A DNA stretch of 23,396 nucleotides. Origin: JBIKVP01 sp044356745. Lineage in GTDB: Bacteria; Pseudomonadota; Alphaproteobacteria; Rhizobiales; Beijerinckiaceae. Location of the stretch: contig JBIKVP010000028.1 in the NCBI GenBank assembly GCA_044356745.1, forward strand, positions 1-23,396, read 5' to 3'. The translations under genes and the position numbers were made by a program. Shown here piece after piece: positions 16,380 to 23,396 of this stretch. Position 1 is the stretch's first letter; each line of letters opens with the position of its first letter. Below the pieces are notes generated by a model, which saw only the letters and a list, made by a program, of their open reading frames with translations, ran no database searches and had not been told where the DNA came from.

Positions 16380-16408
16380 GTGACACTAGACGTTTTCGCT
16401 GATGTCAA
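16380..16408 (-). promoter_or_regulatory. Predicted promoter of the GT2/flippase operon, near-leaderless
   Basis: On the minus strand a perfect TTGACA (16408-16403) is followed after 17 bases by TGTCAC (16385-16380), a weak -10. The ATG at 16371 begins 8 bases beyond it, so the message would have almost no leader. This parallels the promoter of the DUF2946-like gene. Confidence 0.35.
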
Positions 16409-16475
16409 TCAAGAGAATCTACAATTTCAGCACGGTTTTATGGGGATAGACGCTGTAGCCATTATTATAAAATGC

Positions 16476-16503
16476 TGATTTTGTTTTTGCGATGTGAAAA
16501 TCA
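16476..16503. promoter_or_regulatory. Dyad in the GT2/asnB divergent intergenic region
   Basis: TGATTTT (16476-16482) and AAAATCA (16497-16503) form a perfect 7-base inverted repeat with centres 21 bases apart, about two helix turns. It lies 60 bases upstream of the asnB ATG and just after an AT-rich patch. It could be an operator or chance in AT-rich DNA. Confidence 0.2.
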
Positions 16504-16562
16504 TCTTGCAATGAAACACAGTTACAGCATTAAGTTCTCACAAACGGAGATTTAAAAGTTTA

Positions 16563-18455
16563 ATGTGTGGAATTTTTGCCTCAATCGGTTTTCCCTGTGA
16601 TCGGCAACGGATCAGCGTGATTGCGCATCGTGGGCCAGATGGCGAGGGATGGCAGGAGTTTCGCGCACCTTTTGGCGACGTGGCACTGGGGCATCGGCGT
16701 TTGTCGATTATTGATGTGTCGGAAGCGGGTCATCAACCTATGAGCGACCCGACAGGGCGTTATCACATCACGTTTAATGGCGAGATTTATAATTTTGAAG
16801 CTCTCAAGCGCGAATTAGAGGCTAAGGGCGAAATTTTCAAAACGCATTGTGATACGGAAGTGTTGCTGCGCTGTTATGTCGTTTGGGGTAAGGATATGCT
16901 TCATCGCCTGCGCGGAATGTTTGCATTTGCCGTTTGGGACGAAAAAAATAAAATCCTTTTTGCTGCACGCGATCGTTTTGGCATCAAGCCGCTTTATTTT
17001 ACTCGCGCGCTGCAAGGCATGGCGATTGCCTCTGAAATCAAACAGCTTTTGGGTTTACCAAGTGTCACAGGGCGTATGAATGTTGCGCGTGTGCATGATT
17101 TTCTGGCCTCTGGTATCTCAAACCACACCGATGAAACGATGTTCGAAGGGGTGTATCAACTCAGGGGGGGAGAGTGGCTTGAGGTTGCGGTTGGCACACC
17201 TTACACTCTTACAATTCAAAGATGGTATGACACGCACATTTCTCCAATCAACGTGAGTGAAAGTGATGCAGCCGATACATTCCGGCAACTTTTGAGCGAT
17301 TCCGTCAAGCTTCATTTGCGCTCAGATGTGCCTATTGGATCCTGCCTGTCGGGCGGTCTTGATTCATCCTCAATCGTTTGTCTTATGGCACAGATGCTCA
17401 ATGATGAGGGGCAGGGCGCGAAGGTGCGCACAGTGTCAGCATGTTACGCGGAAAAAGAGGTCGATGAAAAGCCTTATATGGATTCAGTGATTCAACATGC
17501 GCAGACACATTCCAATTTCATTTATCCCAAAGCTGAAGACGTGTTTCAAAAGGCCTCTGATATTACGTGGCATCAAGATGAACCTTTTGGATCCTCATCA
17601 ATCTTTGCACAGTGGTGTGTTTTTGAGGGCGCAAAAGATGCTGGCATCAAGGTTATGCTTGATGGTCAAGGGGCAGACGAGCAACTGGCTGGGTATCATA
17701 GCGGCTTTCCCTATTACATCGCGATGCTTATGCGGCAGGGGCGGTGGATACAGCTTTTACGCACAATGTTTGAGCGCAGGCATTATCATAATATATCCAT
17801 CACAGAGCAGCTTCAGCGTTTGGTTGGCGCTCAAATGCCCTTGACGCTTCAACGTATGATTTTACGTCACATGGCTCCCGCTAAAGCCTATGATTGGCTT
17901 AATACGCCCCTTATTGCTCAGCGCGGGAATCCTTTAGGTGCATTTAAACTCGCAACACAAACGCTTAATCTCCCTGATGTTACGGATTTATCGTCACTTT
18001 GTATGACGATGACTCATGCATCTAATCTTCAAATGTTGCTCCATTGGGAAGATCGCAATTCGATGGCGCATGGTATTGAAGCGCGCGTGCCGTTTTTAGA
18101 TCATCCACTCGTTGAATTTTGCTTAGGGCTTGGCAATGATCATAAAATAGTTGGTGGAGATACAAAACGCGTTCTTCGCCGTGCAATGAGCGGAATTTTA
18201 CCAGAAGATGTGCGCGAGCGGCGCGACAAACTTGGGTTTGCAACCCCTGAAGAGCGGTGGTTTCGTGGCCCTTTACGCGGGTTAATGAAGGACGGTGTTG
18301 AACGCACACTCGCCATGTATCCCGAACTTTTCGATGTTGCACAAACTCGCGCACTCACCGGTGCAATGCTTGATGGTAGAATAAAAATTGATTTTGCAAT
18401 TTGGCGAATTGTGAATTTAGGGCTTTGGGGGCAGAGGTTCGGCGTAACGATCTAA
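16563..18455 (+). CDS. asnB: Asparagine synthase-type glutamine-hydrolysing amidotransferase
   Basis: This 630-residue protein is complete and of normal family length. MCGIFAS puts Cys2 at the glutaminase active site; 'IAHRGPDGEG', 'LGHRRLSIID' and 'FNGEIYNF' follow. The synthetase half has the ATP-pyrophosphatase loop SGGLDSS at residues 263-269, 'LDGQGADEQLAGY' and 'EARVPFLDHPLVEF'. The classical reaction makes asparagine from aspartate, glutamine and ATP. Many AsnB-like proteins inside polysaccharide clusters are thought to amidate or otherwise modify sugars, and the location here makes that possible. The sequence alone does not decide. CGGAG lies about 15 bases before the ATG, a rather long spacing. 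It is divergent from the GT2 operon, and its stop overlaps the end of the convergent flavin reductase gene by four bases. Confidence 0.9.
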   Translation: MCGIFASIGFPCDRQRISVIAHRGPDGEGWQEFRAPFGDVALGHRRLSIIDVSEAGHQPMSDPTGRYHITFNGEIYNFEALKRELEAKGEIFKTHCDTEVLLRCYVVWGKDMLHRLRGMFAFAVWDEKNKILFAARDRFGIKPLYFTRALQGMAIASEIKQLLGLPSVTGRMNVARVHDFLASGISNHTDETMFEGVYQLRGGEWLEVAVGTPYTLTIQRWYDTHISPINVSESDAADTFRQLLSDSVKLHLRSDVPIGSCLSGGLDSSSIVCLMAQMLNDEGQGAKVRTVSACYAEKEVDEKPYMDSVIQHAQTHSNFIYPKAEDVFQKASDITWHQDEPFGSSSIFAQWCVFEGAKDAGIKVMLDGQGADEQLAGYHSGFPYYIAMLMRQGRWIQLLRTMFERRHYHNISITEQLQRLVGAQMPLTLQRMILRHMAPAKAYDWLNTPLIAQRGNPLGAFKLATQTLNLPDVTDLSSLCMTMTHASNLQMLLHWEDRNSMAHGIEARVPFLDHPLVEFCLGLGNDHKIVGGDTKRVLRRAMSGILPEDVRERRDKLGFATPEERWFRGPLRGLMKDGVERTLAMYPELFDVAQTRALTGAMLDGRIKIDFAIWRIVNLGLWGQRFGVTI

Positions 18456-18970
18456 ATCGTGATGTAATGACGGTTTTGATAAGCAAGCGCTTTTAACAGT
18501 TTGTCTTGTCTTTCAGCTAGCATCATTTCAACGACTTCACCAAAGATCACAACATGGGTTGCGGCTGGTTGAATTAATGTGACGCGGCAAGAAAAGGCAA
18601 CAAGCGGCTCTTTCAAAACTGGATTTTGATTCATATCGCGATGCCATGAACCATGTTCAAATCGCGCTACACCATAAACACCTGTACGCCCTGCAAAGAT
18701 ATTTGCGAGCTGTTCATCGCTTGCGCAAAGCGTGTTAATGCAAAATGTGCCGTTTTTTTGAAGCACAGGGAGTGAGCGACTATCAGCGCTCATACATACA
18801 AGCACCGTTGGCGGCTTATCTGACACCGATGTGACGGCTGTTGCTGTAAAGCCAGCGTCCCCTGCTTGTCCGCCTGTTGTGACGATATGCACTGCACCGA
18901 CAACACGGCTCATGCCTTCACGATATGTGTTGGATGGTGCTACGTTGATAATGGGTTGAAGGTCATTCAT
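18452..18970 (-). CDS. Flavin reductase-like (FMN-binding split barrel) protein
   Basis: This 172-residue protein of the HpaC/RutF-like flavin reductase family fits the usual 160-180 residues. Visible motifs are 'MSRVVGAVHIVTT', 'AGFTATAVTSVSDKPPTVLVCM' (quoted in part), 'FCINTLCASDEQLANIFAGR', 'RFEHGSW' and 'HVVIFGEVVEM', all in family order and covering flavin-phosphate binding and the dimer interface. Such enzymes reduce free FMN or FAD with NAD(P)H and hand it to a partner monooxygenase. No monooxygenase is encoded nearby. It lies 47 bases downstream of cysK on the same strand, so the two may be co-transcribed. The ribosome binding site is weak. The partner and physiological role are unknown. 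Confidence 0.85.
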   Translation of the reverse strand: MNDLQPIINVAPSNTYREGMSRVVGAVHIVTTGGQAGDAGFTATAVTSVSDKPPTVLVCMSADSRSLPVLQKNGTFCINTLCASDEQLANIFAGRTGVYGVARFEHGSWHRDMNQNPVLKEPLVAFSCRVTLIQPAATHVVIFGEVVEMMLAERQDKLLKALAYQNRHYITI

Positions 18971-19017
18971 AAACTGTCTGTGACTGACATTTCATGAAAG
19001 GTCAAATGCATCAGCTT

Positions 19018-20046
19018 TTACTGCAATGGAATTTGAATTGCGCTTTTGCGCTCAAGCCACTTAGGAACCGGCAAACCCTTTTGACGCAAGAATGTAGGAT
19101 TAAAAAGCTTTGATTGATAGCGCGTGCCGTAATCACAAAGGATTGTCACGATTGTGTGACCTTTTCCCATCTCTTGTGCGAGGCGTATTGCGCCGGCAAT
19201 GTTAATTCCCGATGAGCCGCCAAGACAAAAGCCTTCATCCTCTAAAAGATCAAACACGAGCGGAATCGCCTCTTCATCAGGAATTTGATAAGCGTGATCT
19301 AGCGGCATTCCTTCAATATTTTTTGTGATGCGTCCTTGTCCGATGCCTTCGGTGATGGATGATCCAGAGGATTTGAGTTCGCCTGTTTTCGCCCATTCAT
19401 ACAAAGCCGCTCCCATGGGATCAGCAAGGCCAATTTGGATATTGGCCTTGCGCTCTTTAAGTGCCATGCCAACACCTGCTAATGTGCCACCAGTACCCAC
19501 TGCGCAGATAAAACCATCGACTTTGCCTTGTGTCTGTTCCCATATTTCAGGTGCAGTTGTATCAATATGTGCTTGGCGATTAATAGGATTATCAAACTGG
19601 TTTGCCCAGATTGCGCCTTGTGGATGCTCGCGGGCAAGCTGCTGCGCAAGGCGTCCAGACACTTTGACGTAGTTATTGGGATTTGAGTAAGGTACAGCGG
19701 GAACCTCTACCAGCTCCGCACCCAATAGACGCAGCATGTCCTTTTTTTCCTGTGACTGCGTTTCAGGGATCACAATGACGGTTTTAAAGCCGAGCGCATT
19801 GGCAACCATCGCAAGGCCAATGCCTGTGTTGCCCGCAGTGCCTTCAACAATAATACCGCCTTGGCGTAATTCACCGCGTTTGACAGCATCTTGGATAATC
19901 GCAAGCGCAGCACGATCCTTCACGGATTGCCCGGGATTCATAAACTCAGCTTTGCCTAAAATGGTGCAACCTGTGAGTTCTGATGCCTTTTTGAGTTTGA
20001 TCAACGGGGTGTTGCCAATCGCTTCAACAATAGAATGACGGATCAT
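19018..20046 (-). CDS. cysK: Cysteine synthase (O-acetylserine sulfhydrylase), PLP enzyme
   Basis: This 342-residue fold-type II PLP enzyme should make cysteine from O-acetylserine and sulfide in the cytosol. 'IGNTPLIKL' opens the protein; the PLP lysine is K43 in 'NPGQSVKDRAA'; the substrate loop is 'EGTAGNTGIGLA' with TAGNTG at 70-75; the phosphate-binding 'GTGGT' is at 184-188; and 'TEGIGQGRITKN' and 'GGSSGINIAGA' follow. Most CysK proteins have TSGNTG; the Ala variant occurs in an alphaproteobacterial CysK group, so O-acetylserine remains the best substrate guess, with a cystathionine-synthase-like use less likely. The start is an ATG with a weak ribosome binding site. It is divergent from fadD across 149 bases and followed by the flavin reductase gene. 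Confidence 0.9.
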   Translation of the reverse strand: MIRHSIVEAIGNTPLIKLKKASELTGCTILGKAEFMNPGQSVKDRAALAIIQDAVKRGELRQGGIIVEGTAGNTGIGLAMVANALGFKTVIVIPETQSQEKKDMLRLLGAELVEVPAVPYSNPNNYVKVSGRLAQQLAREHPQGAIWANQFDNPINRQAHIDTTAPEIWEQTQGKVDGFICAVGTGGTLAGVGMALKERKANIQIGLADPMGAALYEWAKTGELKSSGSSITEGIGQGRITKNIEGMPLDHAYQIPDEEAIPLVFDLLEDEGFCLGGSSGINIAGAIRLAQEMGKGHTIVTILCDYGTRYQSKLFNPTFLRQKGLPVPKWLERKSAIQIPLQ

Positions 20047-20195
20047 GATTTTTTCTCACAGGTTAAACGGTCTTACTCACGCTTTTTTTGCTATCCTGCA
20101 ATATTCGTACTCGACGTTTTGCGCAACTGGCATACACTTGATGACATAAAAATAGTATGGCGCGCATACAGGTGCCATCATCATGGGAGGCCACA

Positions 20196-21920
20196 ATGTC
20201 TGATACGTCATCTTTTGAAACGGCTTACACATCACGGCCATGGACACCTTTTTATGATAAAGGAGTTGCCGCTGATCTTGGTGCGTGCCCCTACAAACAT
20301 ATCGGCCAGATGGTCACTGATATCGCTCAAACCTATGCCGATAAAAAAGCGTTTAGCGTTGTGCTTCCAAATGGCATGGAGGGATCGCTCACCTATACTG
20401 ACATTGATAAAGCCTCAGACGCGTTTGCCATTTATCTACGAGAGGTCATTGGCCTTCAGCCAGGTGATCGTGTCGCGGTGCAGATGCCGAATTCTTTGCC
20501 GTTTCCGATTGCCGCATTTGGTATTTTCAAAGCGGGATGTGTGCTTGTGAATGTCAATCCGCTTTATACGGCTGAAGAAATGGGCAAGCAATTTGCCGAT
20601 GCCACGCCTAAAGCCCTTGTAATTATTGATCTTTTTGCAAATAAACTGCCAGAAGCGTTTACACATTATCCCGTGCCCCATGTCATCATCACGCGGATTG
20701 CCGAGTTTATGCCGTTTCTACAACGCACCCTTGTTGGTTTGGTGCAGCGCTATAAAGATAAAACTGTCTCGCCCATTTCTTTGCCGCATGACACGTTTGC
20801 AAATGCTTTAGCAAAAGGACAAGATCTGTTAGAGAAGGGGGCGATACAACTCAAAGCTTATACATCGCATCTCACGCTTAATGATCTGGCGTGTCTGCAA
20901 TATACGGGCGGCACAACGGGGGTGAGTAAAGGCGCGATGCTCTCACACGGCAATCTGTTGATGAATATGCTTCAGGCTATGGCGATGATTGGTGAGAAGG
21001 GGCAAAAGGGGCATGAAACAATTCTGACCGCGTTGCCGCTTTATCATATCTTTGCGTTCACCGTGAATTTTCTCGGCTTCTGGTGGATGGGAGGGCATAA
21101 TGTGCTGATTCCTAGTCCTCGCCCCATATCAAATTTACGCAAAGCGCTTGAGAAACACCCCGTTACATTCATCACAGGGGTGAACACGCTCTTTAACGCA
21201 CTTCTCAATGAGGATTGGTTCGCGCAAAACCCGCCTAAAACGCTCAAAGCTTCTGTGGCGGGTGGTATGGCGCTGCATGGTGCTGTGGCTGAGCGCTGGG
21301 GCAAAGTGACGCAAACGCCCGTGATTGAAGGTTATGGTTTGACTGAAGCGTCTCCCGTGGTGACATTTAACCCGTTTGATCGCCCTAAGCGCGATTACAT
21401 TGGCATTCCCTTATCATCAACTGAGGCGATGTGCGTCAATGATCAGGGACAACCCGTTGCGGTGGGGGAAGCGGGCGAGCTTGCCGTGCGAGGCCCTCAA
21501 GTAATGATGGGCTATTGGCAGCGCCCTGATGAAACAGCACAAATCATGCATCGTGATTGGCTCTTGACCGGCGATATCGCCACCATGGATGCAGAAGGCT
21601 ATTTCAAAATTGTCGATCGCAAAAAAGATATGGTGGTTGTCTCTGGCTTTAAGGTGTTTCCAAATGAAGTGGAAGATTGCTTGGCAAAACACCCTGATGT
21701 CGTTGAATCGGCAGTGATTGGTGTGCCCGATGATATTACGGGCGAAGCTGTGAAAGCTTTTGTCGTCTCGCGTAATCCCGCACTCACTGAAGCAGATATC
21801 AAAGCGCACTGCAAGCAGCACATCACCAGTTACAAAATTCCAAAAACAATCGTGTTTAAGGATGAACTGCCTAAAACACCTGTCGGCAAAATTTTACGAC
21901 GCATGTTGCGGGATGTGTGA
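20196..21920 (+). CDS. fadD: Long-chain fatty acid--CoA ligase
   Basis: This is a 574-residue ANL-superfamily adenylating enzyme. It activates a fatty acid with ATP and joins it to CoA, usually at the inner face of the membrane. ATG 20196 is chosen because GGAGG lies 6 bases upstream; the in-frame ATG at 20157 would add 13 residues without such a site. Visible motifs: the P-loop 'YTGGTTGVSKGAMLSH' from residue 236, 'GYGLTEASPVV' from 379, 'LLTGDIATMDAEGYFKIVDR' around 458-475, 'KKDMVVVSGFKVFPNEVE', and the C-terminal catalytic lysine in 'TPVGKILRR' near 560. 'ALPLYHIFAFTVN' and similar details favour the long-chain FadD group. It stands alone as a transcription unit and is not obviously linked to the glycan genes. 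Confidence 0.92.
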   Translation: MSDTSSFETAYTSRPWTPFYDKGVAADLGACPYKHIGQMVTDIAQTYADKKAFSVVLPNGMEGSLTYTDIDKASDAFAIYLREVIGLQPGDRVAVQMPNSLPFPIAAFGIFKAGCVLVNVNPLYTAEEMGKQFADATPKALVIIDLFANKLPEAFTHYPVPHVIITRIAEFMPFLQRTLVGLVQRYKDKTVSPISLPHDTFANALAKGQDLLEKGAIQLKAYTSHLTLNDLACLQYTGGTTGVSKGAMLSHGNLLMNMLQAMAMIGEKGQKGHETILTALPLYHIFAFTVNFLGFWWMGGHNVLIPSPRPISNLRKALEKHPVTFITGVNTLFNALLNEDWFAQNPPKTLKASVAGGMALHGAVAERWGKVTQTPVIEGYGLTEASPVVTFNPFDRPKRDYIGIPLSSTEAMCVNDQGQPVAVGEAGELAVRGPQVMMGYWQRPDETAQIMHRDWLLTGDIATMDAEGYFKIVDRKKDMVVVSGFKVFPNEVEDCLAKHPDVVESAVIGVPDDITGEAVKAFVVSRNPALTEADIKAHCKQHITSYKIPKTIVFKDELPKTPVGKILRRMLRDV

Positions 21921-21970
21921 TTATACAACGTAGAATGTAATGACTATTTATTTGAAAAAGTTGGTTCACT

Positions 21971-23290
21971 ATGACGTTATTCCACCCGCGTATTATTGAA
22001 AAGCATATTAAAACAACAACTACTATTTCCGCTACACATTCAGAGATACTAAGTAACTGGGCAGAAAGTCTGGCAAAGGGCGCTTTCAACCGTGAAACGT
22101 CACACGATGGTGAGTTCATTCAGCGTATTCTGATTGATGTGTTAGGATATACTGGCAGCAGTGCTGGTAGCTCGTGGACGTTGGCTAAAAATCAGCCTGT
22201 AGGCTCTGGCAACGTGGATGTAGCACTTGGACATTTTAGTGCGGACAACTTGAAAATCGTCGCACCATTCGAGCTAAAAGGTGCAAAAACCCGTGATCTT
22301 GATGCTATTATGCCCGGGCGCAATAAATCGCCCGTCCAGCAAGCATGGGAATATGCGATGGATGCCAAAGGCGCAAAATGGGTGTTGGTATCAAATTACC
22401 GTGAAATTCGCCTGTATGCTGTAGGCTATGGCCGCAAGGACTATGAAAGGTTTGATCTATCTCATCTTACTGATCCAACTCATTATGCAAGATTCATACT
22501 GTTGCTTTCTGCTGAAAACTTGCTTGGAGAGCGTGTATCCGCATTACTCAAGGAAAGCGAAAATAAAGATAAGGAAATCACAGACAAGCTCTATCTGGAT
22601 TACAAAACGCTACGTTCACAGATGATTAATACGCTGACGAAGGATAATCCGTCAGTGCCAGTGCTTGATATTGTACAGCACACACAAACAATACTGGATC
22701 GCATCCTATTCGTGGCATTTGCCGAGGATCGAGGCTTGCTACCCAATAATACGCTTAAAAGCTGCTATGAAGATCGCGGGAAATGGAATCCTCAACCTGC
22801 TTGGGATAACTTCAAGGGGTTGTTTCATTCCATTGATAAAGGAAATCCACCCCTTAAAATTCCTGGTTATAATGGCGGCCTGTTCGCACAAAATGACACA
22901 CTGAACAATTTGAAAGTTAGTGATGCTCTATGCGAAGGCTTCAAAACCATTGGTGACTATGATTTTGAAAGTGACGTTAGCGTTAATATTCTTGGTCATA
23001 TTTTTGAGCAATCCATCACCGACCTTGAAGAAATAAAGGCCAGCATTAGTGGTGAGGAAACCAATTTTGATAGGAAGAAAAGCAAGCGCAAGATAGAGGG
23101 TGTTTTTTATACACCACCATACATCACGCGCTATATCGTTGAACAGGCGGTAGGCGGATGGTTGAATGATCGTAGAAAAGAAATCGGATTCGATAAGCTG
23201 CCTGTACTTGAGGATGTCGATTATGCTTCCATTCAGACTATCGCACGGGGCGCACGAAAGGGAACTGTTACCTATACCCCTCACATTTGA
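21971..23290 (+). pseudogene. Type IIG-like restriction-modification protein, truncated by IS
   Basis: Host-derived coding runs to 23276, about 435 residues; the IS supplies the last residues (TPHI) and the stop. The N-terminal half has a PD-(D/E)xK nuclease pattern: 'GSGNVDVALG' with D83, then 'PFELKGAK' with E101 and K103, and 'SPVQQAWEYA'. A helical linker follows, with 'FVAFAEDRGLLP' and 'DVSVNILGHIFEQSI'. Then comes methyltransferase motif X, 'GVFYTPPYITRYIVEQ'. Members continue for 400-700 more residues with the SAM-binding and NPPY motifs and a target-recognition domain; all are absent here. Full-length proteins cut and methylate DNA. This remnant keeps the nuclease core but no methylase. 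The gene follows fadD by 50 bases, with no strong ribosome binding site. Its AT-rich codon choice differs from its neighbours, suggesting transfer. Confidence 0.82.
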
Positions 23291-23396
23291 AGAGTTGGTG
23301 TCTGAAGTATTTTGAAGTTATCGGATAGGCGGTCAACCCATAATCGTGCTTTTTGCGGAAAAGTGGTATTCAGGAAGCCAAGGATGGCCTTCACGA
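23277..23396 (-). mobile_element. IS630-family insertion sequence, 3' end, partial
   Basis: The element starts with CCCCTCACATTTGAAGAGTT after TA (23275-23276) and runs off the window. Its terminal repeat matches the element at 1-120 in inverted sense at CCCCTC and GAAGAGTTGG. The transposase reads leftwards in both copies, so the two ends belong to elements in the same orientation. Insertion at a TA splits the restriction-modification gene. Exactly 120 bases are visible, as at the left end. Confidence 0.85.
23281..23396 (-). CDS. IS630-family transposase, C-terminal fragment
   Basis: An open minus-strand frame enters from beyond the window and stops at TGA (23283-23281). It reads VKAILGFLNTTFPQKARLWV and then DRLSDNFKILQTPTLQM. 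This fits the C-terminus of IS630/DDE-endonuclease transposases, where a 'FLR.TIPR.W....D.VSDNFR' block closes the protein. The stop lies only 4 bases inside the element end, typical of these compact elements. The catalytic DDE residues lie outside the window. Confidence 0.8.
   Translation of the reverse strand, partial: VKAILGFLNTTFPQKARLWVDRLSDNFKILQTPTLQM

Noticed and set aside
1..23396. Composite transposon flanked by two IS630 copies
   Set aside because: IS630 elements rarely move as composites, the enclosed genes look chromosomal, and equal 120-base ends fit an assembly break better.
1..23396. CRISPR array, tRNA or rRNA genes
   Set aside because: No regularly spaced repeats and no tRNA- or rRNA-like sequence was noticed on either strand.

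Overview
The window looks like a piece of an alphaproteobacterial chromosome of moderate GC content (mid to high 40s percent by eye). The grounds are the style of the CysK, AsnB and polyprenyl-phosphate glycosyltransferase proteins, a paired palindromic repeat of a type common in alphaproteobacteria (11322-11412), and the TonB receptor/ExbB/DUF2149/CobN-like gene set. No rRNA, tRNA or CRISPR array was seen. Both window ends lie inside copies of one IS630-type insertion sequence. Exactly 120 bases are visible at each end and both copies have the same orientation, so the window is probably a whole assembly contig that stops at a repeat.

Region 1 (121-4379, minus strand) is a metal-acquisition operon: proton channel (MotA/TolQ/ExbB), DUF2149 protein, TonB-dependent outer-membrane receptor, and the start of a secreted CobN-like protein that the left IS cuts off. 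A near-perfect Zur-type operator overlaps the predicted promoter of this operon, and no cobalamin riboswitch is visible, so zinc is the best-supported (inferred) substrate class. Just upstream is a small DUF2946-like exported protein with a Cys/His cluster.

Region 2 (4527-18455) is a surface-glycan cluster: a very long GT-C membrane glycosyltransferase, two different Wzx/MVF-type flippases, a fused glutaminase/N-acetyl-sugar amidotransferase, and an AsnB-type amidotransferase. A tight minus-strand operon adds a polyprenyl-phosphate GT2 enzyme, a YdcF/ElyC-like protein, the second flippase and a secreted protein of unknown family. Together they suggest lipid-linked assembly and export of a glycan carrying amide or amidine groups. 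No sugar-nucleotide pathway or polymerase is present, so the cluster is incomplete on its own.

Region 3 (18452-21920) holds metabolic genes: a flavin reductase, cysteine synthase, and a long-chain acyl-CoA ligase divergent from it. Region 4 (21971-23276) is the front part of a type IIG-like restriction-modification protein, including the nuclease domain and methyltransferase motif X. The right IS interrupts it before the catalytic NPPY part of the methylase.
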